Part shown: positions 1 through 8,241 of the stretch, in pieces
Numbering within the stretch: the first letter of the stretch is position 1
Layout: every line of letters starts with the position of its first letter
DNA from: Pseudochelatococcus sp050946405
GTDB taxonomy: Bacteria; Pseudomonadota; Alphaproteobacteria; Rhizobiales; Beijerinckiaceae
Direction: 5' to 3'
Length of the DNA: 64,000 bases
NCBI RefSeq assembly: GCF_050946405.1
Contig: NZ_JBMNUS010000011.1
Span: 85,273 to 149,272 of the forward strand
The notes under the pieces: generated by a model
The model's input: only the letters and a program-made list of their open reading frames with translations
What the model was told of the DNA's origin: nothing
The model's database searches: none
Translations under genes and position numbers: made by a program

Positions 1-898
1 TCTCGGCGTTGCCGTGGTTCTTGAAGAACAGCAGCCAGGTGAAGGTCGAGATCGGATAGGCGTCCGCACCGGCCGGATCCGGGATCCAGATGCGCAGGTC
101 GTCACCCGAGAAATCGGCGCTCGCGAGCGCGGCCTGGCCGGTTTCGCGGCTCGCCTTCACGAAGTTGCCCGACTTGTTCTCGAGCAGGGCGAAGGGGGTG
201 TTGGAGAGCTTGGCGAAGCCATACTCGATGTAACCGATGGAGCCGGGCGTCTGCATGACGGTGGCGGTGATGCCGTCGTTGCGCGGCGCGCCGACGAAGT
301 TCGGCAGGCTCGGCCACTGCACGGTGGTGCCGGAACCGAGCTTCTCCTTGAAGGAGGCGCTGATTTCGCTCAGGTGCTTGGTGAACACGAAAGTGGTGCC
401 CGAGCTGTCCGAACGGCGGACGACGGTGATCGTCTGGTCGGGGAGCGTCACGCCGGGGTTGGCGGCGACGATGCGCGGGTCGTTCCAGCGGGTGACCTCA
501 CCCGTGAAGATCAACGGGTAAACCTCGCGCGGAAGCTTCAGCTCCGCAACGCCCGGCAGGTTGTAGGCGAGAACGATCTTGCCGGCCGTCAGGGGCAGCA
601 CCACGACGCCGCCGTTGACCTGGGAGATCTGCTCGTCGGAGATCGCCGAGTCGCTGCCGGCGAAGTCCACGAGGCGCTGGATGAACTGCTGTACGCCGGC
701 GCCGCTGCCCGTGGACTGGTAGTCGATGCGCACGTTGCGCGTGACCTGGCTATACTTCTGGAACCACGCCGAATAGAGCGGGAACGGGAAGCTCGCGCCA
801 GCGCCCGTGATCCGCACATTTTGCGCGAAGGCGGGGCCGCTCACCATGAAAAGTCCAATGAATGCAGCAAGAACATAGCGGAGAAAGGCGGATTTCAT
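1..898 (-). CDS. pstS: Phosphate ABC transporter substrate-binding protein PstS (3' part cut by window edge)
   Basis: Periplasmic phosphate-binding component of the high-affinity PstSCAB importer. About 299 residues are visible from the ATG at 896-898; the C-terminus lies outside the window. The first 25 residues form a signal peptide (MKSAFLRY, hydrophobic core, cleavage near AFA-Q). The mature start carries the family pattern ITGAGASFPFPLYSAW, followed by YQSTGSGAG and FAGSDSAIS, which are phosphate-contacting loops in PstS. A later RRSDSSGTTFVFTKHL stretch is also typical. pstCAB would be expected to the left, outside the window. I looked for a PHO box upstream and saw only a weak half-site (see the next entry). 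Confidence 0.93.
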   Translation of the reverse strand, partial: MKSAFLRYVLAAFIGLFMVSGPAFAQNVRITGAGASFPFPLYSAWFQKYSQVTRNVRIDYQSTGSGAGVQQFIQRLVDFAGSDSAISDEQISQVNGGVVVLPLTAGKIVLAYNLPGVAELKLPREVYPLIFTGEVTRWNDPRIVAANPGVTLPDQTITVVRRSDSSGTTFVFTKHLSEISASFKEKLGSGTTVQWPSLPNFVGAPRNDGITATVMQTPGSIGYIEYGFAKLSNTPFALLENKSGNFVKASRETGQAALASADFSGDDLRIWIPDPAGADAYPISTFTWLLFFKNHGNAE

Positions 899-1350
899 GT
901 TCAACTCTCCAATCTGATTGCCGACGATTATTGGACACGAGTTCGCGACAGAATAATAACAATGAGCGGCGAAAGGCCGCCAAAAAATAGTTATCCCTTT
1001 TGATTCAAGGGTTTCAGGGCGAACGGGCGCCGGACGCGGATCAGGGGAAAAACGGTCCGCTCACGTCGCAAAGCACTGGGGTGTTGCATAAAAAACACAC
1101 CCGTATGGATGCTTCATGCGGGTATCCGCGCCGTCTGTCGCGGCGCTTCGCCGGCGTCGCCCCCATGCCGGATGTCGGCCCGGCGATCGTCCGGCGCGGG
1201 ATCGGCTCGTCAAGAAATTGTATCAGAACGGCTCTATGAGTAGCGCGCTTTGTTGAACGGCGCAACTTGTAAAGGGCGCCGATCGGCGTCCCCGCGCGGC
1301 GGGCTTGCGGGTTTTCCGGCATGCAACGGCGAATTTATGGAGCGAGAATC
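899..1350. other. Divergent intergenic region between pstS and mgtE
   Basis: About 450 bp without a convincing gene, carrying the promoters of the two divergent genes. The pstS-proximal 100 bp is AT-rich. A single CTGTC half-site on the minus strand near 948 is too weak to be called a PHO box. A 9-bp-stem hairpin (1099-1107 with 1115-1123, one G-T pair) and an 18-nt near-palindrome (1274-1291, one G-T pair) lie on the mgtE side and would be in its leader if transcription starts upstream. No M-box riboswitch architecture was recognised. Confidence 0.5.
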
Positions 1351-2727
1351 ATGCTGATTGAAGAACTGCGGCGCGCATCCCACGGCGAGGCGGAGCCTCT
1401 CGAACAGCTCAATCAATTGCTCAAGGCCGGCGCTGAGGCGGAACTCGCCGATGTCGCCGCCCTGACGCCCGCGGAGGCCGCGCGACTCATCCTGCTGCTG
1501 AAGCCCCGCCGCGCCCGCGCGCTGCTGCGGCTTTTGCCGGACGCGCCGGGTCTCGCGGCGCTGGAGGAACTTGACCCGACGATTCGCGCCAGCCTGCTCG
1601 ACGCCGAAGGTCAGCAGCGCATCGCCAGAATCGCGGCGAAACTGTCGGTGGCGGATGCCGCCGACTTCCTGGCCGACCTGCCGGAACATCTCGTCCAGGC
1701 GGCTCTCGCCGCTCATCCGCAGGCGGAGGAGGTGCGCGCCGCCATCGCCTACCGGGACGAGACGGCCGGCGCCGTCATGCGCCGGCGCCTCGTCGCCGTG
1801 CCGCAGGACTGGACGGTCGCCCAGGTCATCGACGAGATACGCCGGAACGCCGATATCATCGACCGCCTTTACGCCGTCTATATCACCAACGGCGGCCGCC
1901 AGCTCGTCGGCTACCTGAAGGTGCGGGATCTGGTGCTGTATCCGACCGATACGGTCGTCGGCACCATCATGCGCGCCGATACGGTCACGGTCTCGGCCGA
2001 TACCGATCGCGAGGAGGTGGCCCGCGTCGCCGAGCGCGAGCATCTGCCGGTGCTGCCCGTCGTCGATGCGGGCGGGGCGCTGCTCGGCATCATCACGGCG
2101 GAGGAACTGCGGGAGATCGACCGCGAGGAAGCGGAAGAGGACATGAAGCTGATGGCGGGCCTTGCCGCCGACGCCAGCGCGATGGACGGTCCGCTCCAGA
2201 TCGTCCCGCGCCGCCTGCCGTGGCTGAGCGCCGGGCTGATCGGCTCCAGCATCGCGGCGCTGGTGGTCGGGTCCTACGAGGACGCGCTGACGGAGGCGGC
2301 GATTCTGGCGAGCCTCATTCCCATCGTCATGTCGCTGGCGGGCAACGCCGGCATCCAGGCTTCCACCATTACCGTGCAGGCGCTGGCGTCGAACGCGCTG
2401 TGGGTCGGCGACATCGGCGGGCGCATCGTGCGCGAACTGGGGGGCGCGCTGCTCAACGGCACCATCGTGGGGCTGATCATCGGCATCGGCATCATGGCCG
2501 TGTCGGGTTTCATGGACATCGACCGGCCGGCCCTGCTCGCGCTCACCGCGCTGCTTTCCCTGCTGGTCGTCACCGTGCAGGCCTCCGTCGTCGGGTCGCT
2601 CGTGCCGCTTGCGCTCAAGCGCCTGCGGCTCGATCCGGCGGTGGCCACAGGCGTCTTCATCACCACCTCCAACGACGTCGTCGGCGTGCTCATTTTCTTC
2701 ATCATCGCGACCTCGATCTACATCTGA
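1351..2727 (+). CDS. mgtE: Magnesium transporter MgtE
   Basis: Inner-membrane Mg2+ channel, 458 residues, the usual family length. Domains in order: a helical cytoplasmic N domain (about 20-135), a pair of CBS domains (about 140-265) that sense cytosolic Mg2+, and a C-terminal membrane domain of five helices (about 288-458). Family motifs in the membrane part are SLAGNAGIQASTITVQAL and, near the C-terminus, DPAVATGVFITTSNDVVG, which lines the ion path in MgtE. The ATG at 1351 has a GGAGCGAG ribosome site in front; an in-frame ATG 30 nt upstream lacks one. It appears monocistronic; palindromes in the 5' region could be regulatory. Confidence 0.95.
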   Translation: MLIEELRRASHGEAEPLEQLNQLLKAGAEAELADVAALTPAEAARLILLLKPRRARALLRLLPDAPGLAALEELDPTIRASLLDAEGQQRIARIAAKLSVADAADFLADLPEHLVQAALAAHPQAEEVRAAIAYRDETAGAVMRRRLVAVPQDWTVAQVIDEIRRNADIIDRLYAVYITNGGRQLVGYLKVRDLVLYPTDTVVGTIMRADTVTVSADTDREEVARVAEREHLPVLPVVDAGGALLGIITAEELREIDREEAEEDMKLMAGLAADASAMDGPLQIVPRRLPWLSAGLIGSSIAALVVGSYEDALTEAAILASLIPIVMSLAGNAGIQASTITVQALASNALWVGDIGGRIVRELGGALLNGTIVGLIIGIGIMAVSGFMDIDRPALLALTALLSLLVVTVQASVVGSLVPLALKRLRLDPAVATGVFITTSNDVVGVLIFFIIATSIYI

Positions 2728-2856
2728 GCGCCGTCCTTGAGGGCGGTCGCCGACCCCGCCCTTGACGACATCCGGCCGAGAGGGCAGATAACCCTTATAT
2801 GACAGGGATCGCGGTCATTCGCGCGCCATCCCGGCGGCATTGGGGGAACGGCGCAC

Positions 2857-4341
2857 ATGCCTTCGACGCAGGACAGCTCTTACACGCTGCGGTTTTTCAA
2901 CACGCTGACGCGGGTCAAGGAAGATTTCATTCCCGTCGATCCGCAGGCGGTGCGCATGTATGTCTGCGGTCCGACGGTGTATGACTACGCGCACATCGGC
3001 AACGCGCGTCCCGTCATCGTGTTCGATCTCGTGTTCCGCCTGCTGCGCCATCGCTACGGCGCGGAGGCGGTAACTTACGTGCGCAATTTCACCGATGTCG
3101 ACGACAAGATCAACGCCCGCGCGGCGCGCGACTTTCCCGCCCTGCCGCTGAACGAGGCCATCCGCCGCGTCACGGAAACGACGGAGGCGCAGTATCGCAA
3201 GGATACGCAGGCGCTCGGCGTGCTGGCGCCCACCGTCGAGCCGCGCGCGACCGGGCATATCGCCGAGATGCGCACGCTGATCGAGCGGCTCGTGGCGCGC
3301 GGTTTCGCCTATGTGGCGGAAAATCACGTGTTGTTCTCGGTGGCCGCCATGCAGGCGGCGGCGCGGGAGAACAGCGGGCGGCTGCCGCGCTACGGGGCGC
3401 TGGCGCGCCGCTCCCTGGACGACATGCTGGCGGGCGCGCGCGTCGACGTCGCGCCCTACAAGCGCGACGCGATGGACTTCGTGCTCTGGAAACCCTCCGG
3501 CGCGCATGAGCCGGGCTGGGAGAGCCCCGCCGGCATCGCCGTGCCGGGGCGTCCCGGCTGGCATATCGAGTGCTCCGCGATGAGCTGGCGCCATCTGGTG
3601 GAACGCTTCGCCGGCCGGATTCGCTGCGACGATCCGGCCGCGAGCGGAACGTTCGACATCCATGCCGGCGGCATCGACCTCGTGTTTCCCCACCACGAGA
3701 ACGAAATCGCCCAGACGTGCTGCGCGCTCGATACGCCGCGCATGGCCAACTACTGGCTGCACAACGGCCTGTTGCAGGTCGAGGGCGAGAAGATGTCCAA
3801 GTCGCTCGGCAACTTCATCACCATTCACGACCTGCTGGAGAAAGACGTATTCGGCGGGCGGGCCTGGCCGGGGGCAGTGCTGCGCTTCGCCATGCTGCGC
3901 ACGCACTATCGCCAGCCCATCGACTGGACGGTGAAGGGGCTCGAGGAAAGCGCCGCCACGCTCGCGGGCTGGGCGCGCGCGGTCGACGGCGTGGAGGCGG
4001 CGGCGCAACCGCCGCATGCGCTGCTGGAGGCGCTGGCCGACGATCTCAACACGCACATGGCCATCACCGTCCTGCACGGGCTGAAGTCGGCCGGCGATCT
4101 CGCCGGGCTGAAGGCGGGGCTCGACCTGCTGGGCTTCGACCTTTCCCCGCTGGCGCGGGAGGCGGAAACGCCGCCGGCGGGGCTCGACGCCGCAGCCATC
4201 GAGGCGGCGATCGCGGCGCGCAAGGCCGCCCGCGGCGCGAAAGACTGGGCCGAAGCCGACCGCATCCGCAAGGAACTCGCCGAACGGGGCGTCACGCTTG
4301 TCGACAACAAGGACGGCACGACGAGCTGGACGGCGGCGTGA
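2857..4341 (+). CDS. cysS: Cysteinyl-tRNA synthetase
   Basis: Class I aminoacyl-tRNA synthetase that charges tRNA-Cys in the cytoplasm, 494 residues. The HIGH-type signature is HIGN at 46-49, within YVCGPTVYDYAHIGNARP. The second ATP loop KMSKS is at 312-316. The zinc site that discriminates cysteine is visible as C37, C239 (WHIECSAMSW) and the FPHHENEIAQ segment near 278-287. The C-terminal anticodon-binding helical domain ends with the usual IRKEL and GVTLVDNKDGTTSW. ATG 2857 has GGGGGAAC a few bases upstream. The TGA stop (4339-4341) directly abuts the stop of the convergent LOG gene with no base between. Confidence 0.96.
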   Translation: MPSTQDSSYTLRFFNTLTRVKEDFIPVDPQAVRMYVCGPTVYDYAHIGNARPVIVFDLVFRLLRHRYGAEAVTYVRNFTDVDDKINARAARDFPALPLNEAIRRVTETTEAQYRKDTQALGVLAPTVEPRATGHIAEMRTLIERLVARGFAYVAENHVLFSVAAMQAAARENSGRLPRYGALARRSLDDMLAGARVDVAPYKRDAMDFVLWKPSGAHEPGWESPAGIAVPGRPGWHIECSAMSWRHLVERFAGRIRCDDPAASGTFDIHAGGIDLVFPHHENEIAQTCCALDTPRMANYWLHNGLLQVEGEKMSKSLGNFITIHDLLEKDVFGGRAWPGAVLRFAMLRTHYRQPIDWTVKGLEESAATLAGWARAVDGVEAAAQPPHALLEALADDLNTHMAITVLHGLKSAGDLAGLKAGLDLLGFDLSPLAREAETPPAGLDAAAIEAAIAARKAARGAKDWAEADRIRKELAERGVTLVDNKDGTTSWTAA

Positions 4342-4950
4342 TCAGAATCGCTCGCCGATGGCCCGCGCCTCGGGGGCGGGTTCGGTCAGCGCGCTGCGCT
4401 GGGCGGCGGTGTTGAGCATCGGGATGATGTCGCCGGCCTTTTCCGCCACCAGATATGTGACGCCGAGGCCCGGCCGGATGAAGCCCGCGAAATTCATGTG
4501 GGCGAACAGCGACAGCAGCGGGCGCCAGAAGCCCCGCGTGTCGAGCATCAGGATAGGCTTCTTGTGGCGGCCGAGCTGCGCCCAGGTGAGCTGCTCGACG
4601 AGTTCCTCCAGCGTGCCGATGCCGCCGGGCAGGGCGACGAAGGCGTCCGCGCGTTCGAACATCAGCCGCTTGCGGGTATGCATGTCCGGCACGATGACGG
4701 TTTCCTGCACGGCTTCCAGCAGGCTTTCGCGCTGCTTCAGGAAGTCCGGGATGATGCCGGTCACCTCGCCGCCCGCCTCCAGAACGGCGCGGGCGGTCGC
4801 GCCCATGAGGCCGATGTTCCCGCCTCCGTAGATCAGCCGGATGCCGGACTTCGCCATCGCCGTGCCGAGCGCGACGGCCTCGTCGGTGAAAACCGGGTCG
4901 TTGCCGTTGGCGGAGCCGCAATAGACGCAAATGGATCGAATCGTAGTCAT
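4342..4950 (-). CDS. LOG-family protein (TIGR00730, cytokinin riboside 5'-monophosphate phosphoribohydrolase type)
   Basis: 202-residue Rossmann-fold protein. The family hallmark PGGIGTLEE sits at 108-116, preceded by the nucleotide-binding YGGGNIGLMG (41-50) and MHTRKRLMFE (90-99). Plant and bacterial LOG enzymes with this motif hydrolyse N-ribosidic bonds of adenosine-type monophosphates. The bacterial members are often annotated as lysine decarboxylases, but this is a family misnomer. The start at 4950 is chosen because the MTTIRSICVYCGS opening is the family start; the much longer open frame upstream is a shadow. It is divergent from the LysM gene across a region with a perfect 20-bp inverted repeat. 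The physiological substrate is not known from the sequence. Confidence 0.9.
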   Translation of the reverse strand: MTTIRSICVYCGSANGNDPVFTDEAVALGTAMAKSGIRLIYGGGNIGLMGATARAVLEAGGEVTGIIPDFLKQRESLLEAVQETVIVPDMHTRKRLMFERADAFVALPGGIGTLEELVEQLTWAQLGRHKKPILMLDTRGFWRPLLSLFAHMNFAGFIRPGLGVTYLVAEKAGDIIPMLNTAAQRSALTEPAPEARAIGERF

Positions 4951-5021
4951 GCGGCATGGTTTGAACTGCCGCAACAGCATGGTCAAGAGCGCACGATCAC
5001 GATGTTCCGGTCCATGCCGGG

Positions 5022-5082
5022 CCGCCTCCGGCCATTTGTCGGGCCAAACCTTTCGTATGGCGCGACAAATGGCCGGAGGCGG
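5022..5082. repeat. Perfect 20-bp inverted repeat in divergent promoter region
   Basis: The left arm 5022-5041 and right arm 5063-5082 are exact reverse complements over 20 bp, separated by 21 nt. The right arm is followed at once by an AT-rich GTATATAAG. The element lies 72 bp from the LOG start and 45 bp from the LysM-gene start. It could be a dimeric-repressor operator, a 5'-UTR hairpin or a small repetitive element. It lacks a T-tract on either side, so it is not a typical terminator. Confidence 0.8.
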
Positions 5083-5127
5083 TATATAAGGTGGCTGTGT
5101 TTCGGTTTCGGGCGAGAGGGACGGCTG

Positions 5128-6393
5128 ATGGCCATATCGGGCAGGGGGCAGGCGGCGATCGTTGCGGCTGGCGCCGCCGCGCTGGCGGCCGCTTTCGCCG
5201 TCTTCGGCCTGCCGCGCATCGGGGAGCGACCTGACGGCCGGGCGGTGCCGCTGACGCAGACGACCCCCGTTCCTCCGGCTGCTCCCGCTCCCGCGCCGGC
5301 TGCCGTTTCCGGCGATCGTCCGACACATGCGGTTTCGCCCGCCGCCGTGGCTCCGCCGGCGGCGCTTCCGCAAGCGGCGGCGGTCGCGGTCGCCGGGGCG
5401 GGAGAGGAACAGGCGCCCGCAACGCCGAATTTCGATGTCGTGCGCGTCGATCCAGCCGGCGATTCGGTCGTTGCCGGCCGTGCCTCGCCGGGCCGGACGG
5501 TCGAACTGCTCGTCGACGGCCGCGTGCATGACCGGGCCGAGGCGCTCGACTCGGGCGCTTTCGCCCTCACGCCGCCGCCTCTGCCGCCCGGCGACCATGA
5601 ACTGACCCTGCGCGAGATCGCCGACGACGGGACGATAACGGTGTCGCGGCAGTCGGTGACGATCGTCATCGCGGAGGATCGGCGCTCGCAGCCGGTCGTG
5701 GCGCTGGCGGAGCCCGACCGGCCCACCGCCGTGCTGGCGGGGCCGGGCATCGGCGCGCCGGCCGGGGCGGAAACCGCGGACGGGAAAACCGCCGATGCGG
5801 AAACGTCCGTGCCGGCGGAGGCGCCCGCCGCGTCGCCGCCGTCCGCCGTCGCCGTGACGGCGGTGGAGGCGGAAGCCGGCCGGCTTTATGTCTCCGGGCA
5901 GGCGCCGCCGGGCGCCGCCGTCCGGCTGTATCTGAACGACAGCTATCTTGCCGCCGCGAAAGCCTCGCCGCGCGGGCAACTCGGCTTCAGCATCGGTTCC
6001 GGTCTTCGCGACGGCGATTATCGCGTGCGTCTCGACGAAATGTCGGCCGCCAACGGCGACAAGGTGGTGTCGCGGGCGGAGGTGCCGTTCGTGATGGACA
6101 ACGCCGGGCTTGATGACGCCGGGCGCGAGGCGCCCGTCATGCCGCCCGCCGCCGGAGCGGGCAGGGATGATGCCGGCGAGGACGGCGCGCATGTGGTGGT
6201 GCCGCAGGTGCGCACGACGCGCGTGGAGCGCGGCGACAGCCTGTGGCGCATCAGCCGGCGCATCTACGGCCGCGGCGTGCGCTATACGATGATCTACGGC
6301 GCCAACCAGAGCCAGATCCGCAACCCGGATCTGATCTATCCGGGGCAATTGTTCGTGCTGCCCGGCGATCCGGCCAATCCGGTCGTGCGATAG
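5128..6393 (+). CDS. LysM-domain envelope protein with signal anchor and two Ig-like segments
   Basis: 421 residues. The N-terminus has a hydrophobic segment (about 8-27) that can serve as signal peptide or anchor, then a long Ala/Pro-rich stretch to about residue 100. Two beta-rich, Ig-like segments follow (about 107-190 and 240-325, each opening with a V.V..AG..V.G.A.PG.TV-type pattern). A C-terminal LysM peptidoglycan-binding domain begins near 361 (RVERGDSLWRISRRIYG ... YPGQLFVLPG). The role is probably cell-wall attachment on the periplasmic side; no catalytic domain is seen. ATG 5128 is preceded by GAGAGGG at 5114-5120. The TAG stop is also the first triplet of an intergenic repeat element. 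Confidence 0.85.
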   Translation: MAISGRGQAAIVAAGAAALAAAFAVFGLPRIGERPDGRAVPLTQTTPVPPAAPAPAPAAVSGDRPTHAVSPAAVAPPAALPQAAAVAVAGAGEEQAPATPNFDVVRVDPAGDSVVAGRASPGRTVELLVDGRVHDRAEALDSGAFALTPPPLPPGDHELTLREIADDGTITVSRQSVTIVIAEDRRSQPVVALAEPDRPTAVLAGPGIGAPAGAETADGKTADAETSVPAEAPAASPPSAVAVTAVEAEAGRLYVSGQAPPGAAVRLYLNDSYLAAAKASPRGQLGFSIGSGLRDGDYRVRLDEMSAANGDKVVSRAEVPFVMDNAGLDDAGREAPVMPPAAGAGRDDAGEDGAHVVVPQVRTTRVERGDSLWRISRRIYGRGVRYTMIYGANQSQIRNPDLIYPGQLFVLPGDPANPVVR

Positions 6394-6527
6394 AGCGGCG
6401 GGCATCCAGGCGGCGCCGTCGCTCCGGAGCAGTTTGCCTTCAAGTCGATCCATCGACTTGAACGCAAGTTGCGGTAAAATATGGGATTTAGAGCGGCGTG
6501 ACGATTCCGCCCGAATGCACGCCGCTC
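6391..6527 (+). repeat. Intergenic repeat element, copy 1 (type A)
   Basis: Three palindromic modules in a row: a GC-rich hairpin beginning TAGAGCGGCG (6391-6425), a module with a perfect 10-bp stem TTCAAGTCGA/TCGACTTGAA followed by GCAAGTTGCGGTAAAATAT, and a closing hairpin AGAGCGGCGTG...CACGCCGCTC ending at 6527. The same sequence occurs inverted at 8137-8241 and, diverged, inside 32474-32669. The first triplet is the TAG stop of the LysM gene. Confidence 0.85.
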
Positions 6528-6646
6528 CATCCTTTTGTTTATGCATCACGTTTTCGCGGGAAGTGCATGCACTCCCCGGCCTGGTGCGACGGTTCCAGCG
6601 ATGGTTTCCACCGCGCCGGGCCGGCGATTTCTGGAGGAACAAGCGG

Positions 6647-8131
6647 ATGAACCATGCCGCCGCGCGCACGACGCCCGGTTTCGTCGCCTGCGCGAGCGCC
6701 GGGGAGGCGGTCGACAGGCTCGCCGTCCTGCACGACGAGGCGCTTGCGGCGCAGCGCGAGGCGCTCGACGCCTATGTATCGGCGCGCATCGCGCCCGACG
6801 CCGCGACGCGCGAAGCGTTCTGCTACCCGGAATTGCGCGTCGTCTACGAGCCCGGCGGCTCCATTCCCGTGAGCGCGCGCGCCTATGCGAAATTCCAGCG
6901 CGCCGGCGTCTATGCGACGACCGTCACCCAGCCGGAGGCGTTTCGCGGCTATCTGGTCGACCAGCTCACGCATCTGATGGAGGATTTTTCCGCGCGCTTG
7001 CTGGTCGGGCGCGGCCGGCAGGAGATTCCCTATCCCTATGTGATCGCGCGCGGCGACGAACTCGGCGGCGCCGGCAGCACGGCGGCGGATCTCGCGCGGC
7101 ATTTTCCCGTGCCCAATCTCATCGAGGTGGGCGACGAGGTGGCGGACGGGCTGTGGCGCTATGACGACAGCCGCCCGCTGCCGCTGTCGCTGTTCGACGG
7201 CGCGCGGGTCGATTTCTCGCTGCGGCGGCTGGTGCATTACACCGGCACCGACTGGCGGCATGTCCAGCCGTGGATATTGCTGACCAATTACCACCGCTAT
7301 GTCGACCAGTTCATCCGCATCGCGCTGGCCTATCTGCGGCAGGACGGGCGCTATACGCGGCTTGTGCTGCCGGGCAACACGATCATCGCGCGCGGCACGC
7401 CGGAGGACGAGGCGGTGGCGCTGGCGGCCGGCGTCGCGTGGCACCGTTTCCAGATGCCGGCCTATCATCTGGTGGCCGAGGACGGCCATGGCGTGAGCCT
7501 CGTCAACATCGGCGTGGGGCCGGCGAACGCCAAGAACATCACCGATCATCTGGCGGTGCTGCGCCCGCATTGCTGGCTGATGATCGGGCATTGCGGCGGC
7601 TTGCGCCAGTCCCAGGCGATCGGGGATTATGTGCTGGCGCACGCTTATCTGCGGCAGGACAACATCCTCGACCGGGCCATCCCGCCGGAGATACCGATTC
7701 CGGCGCTCGCCGAGGTGCAGGTGGCGTTGCAGGAAGCGGCGGCGAGCGTCACCGGCGAGCGCGGCGAAACGCTCAAGAAGCGCCTGCGCACCGGCACGGT
7801 CGTCACCTACGACGACCGCAACTGGGAGCTGCGCTGGTCGCAGGAGCGGCGGCTGATCAACCTGTCGCGCGCCATCGCGGTGGACATGGAGAGCGGCACC
7901 ATCGCCGCGCAGGGTTTCCGGTTGCGGGTGCCCTACGGCACGCTGCTGTGCGTGTCCGACAAGCCGCTGCACGGCGAGATCAAGCTGCCCGGCGCGGCCA
8001 ATGCCTTTTACGAGCGCTCGGTGGGGCAGCATCTGCGCATCGGCCTCGCGGCGCTGGACCTGCTGCGCAGCCAGCTCCATTCCCTGCATTCGCGCAAGCT
8101 GAGAAGCTTCGACGAGCCGCCGTTCCGTTGA
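6647..8131 (+). CDS. amn: AMP nucleosidase
   Basis: Cytoplasmic enzyme that hydrolyses AMP to adenine and ribose 5-phosphate (EC 3.2.2.4), 494 residues, matching the family length of about 480-500. The N-terminal part (about 25-180) is the AMP-nucleosidase-specific domain. The C-terminal part is a nucleoside-phosphorylase-like domain with GVGPANAKNITDHLAVLRPHCW and the following IGHCGGLR loop, and VDMESGTIAAQGFR, the substrate-binding segment with the conserved Met-Glu. ATG 6647 has GGAGG at 6632-6636. The gene is flanked on both sides by copies of the same repeat element in opposite orientations. It forms a single-gene unit, with the next gene convergent. Confidence 0.95.
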   Translation: MNHAAARTTPGFVACASAGEAVDRLAVLHDEALAAQREALDAYVSARIAPDAATREAFCYPELRVVYEPGGSIPVSARAYAKFQRAGVYATTVTQPEAFRGYLVDQLTHLMEDFSARLLVGRGRQEIPYPYVIARGDELGGAGSTAADLARHFPVPNLIEVGDEVADGLWRYDDSRPLPLSLFDGARVDFSLRRLVHYTGTDWRHVQPWILLTNYHRYVDQFIRIALAYLRQDGRYTRLVLPGNTIIARGTPEDEAVALAAGVAWHRFQMPAYHLVAEDGHGVSLVNIGVGPANAKNITDHLAVLRPHCWLMIGHCGGLRQSQAIGDYVLAHAYLRQDNILDRAIPPEIPIPALAEVQVALQEAAASVTGERGETLKKRLRTGTVVTYDDRNWELRWSQERRLINLSRAIAVDMESGTIAAQGFRLRVPYGTLLCVSDKPLHGEIKLPGAANAFYERSVGQHLRIGLAALDLLRSQLHSLHSRKLRSFDEPPFR

Positions 8132-8136
8132 GGCGC

Positions 8137-8241
8137 TAGAGCGGCGTGCATTCAAGTGGAATCGTCACGCCGCTCTAAACTCTATATTTTACCGCAACTT
8201 GCATTCAATTCGATGGATCGATTTGAACGCAAACTGCTCTA
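8137..8241 (-). repeat. Intergenic repeat element, copy 2 (type A, inverted relative to copy 1)
   Basis: Read on the minus strand it begins TAGAGCAGTTTGCGTTCAAA and ends with AGAGCGGCGTG...CACGCCGCTCTA, matching 6427-6527 nearly base for base apart from a few substitutions. It sits between the convergent amn and amidase genes. Its right-hand terminal TAG (8239-8241, minus strand) is the stop codon of the amidase gene. Confidence 0.85.

Noticed and set aside
940..960. PHO box upstream of pstS
   Set aside because: Only one CTGTC half-site fits; the second half of the 18-bp box matches at three of seven positions.
961..1000. Terminator-like hairpin next to an A6 run
   Set aside because: The stem is only five base pairs and the A/T run is on the wrong side for either neighbouring gene.
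1020..1350. M-box Mg2+ riboswitch upstream of mgtE
   Set aside because: Hairpins are present but I could not recognise the M-box conserved core.
4951..6669. N-terminal extension of the LOG frame to 775 codons
   Set aside because: The extension crosses the divergent promoter and lies antisense to the LysM gene; the family start is at 4950.
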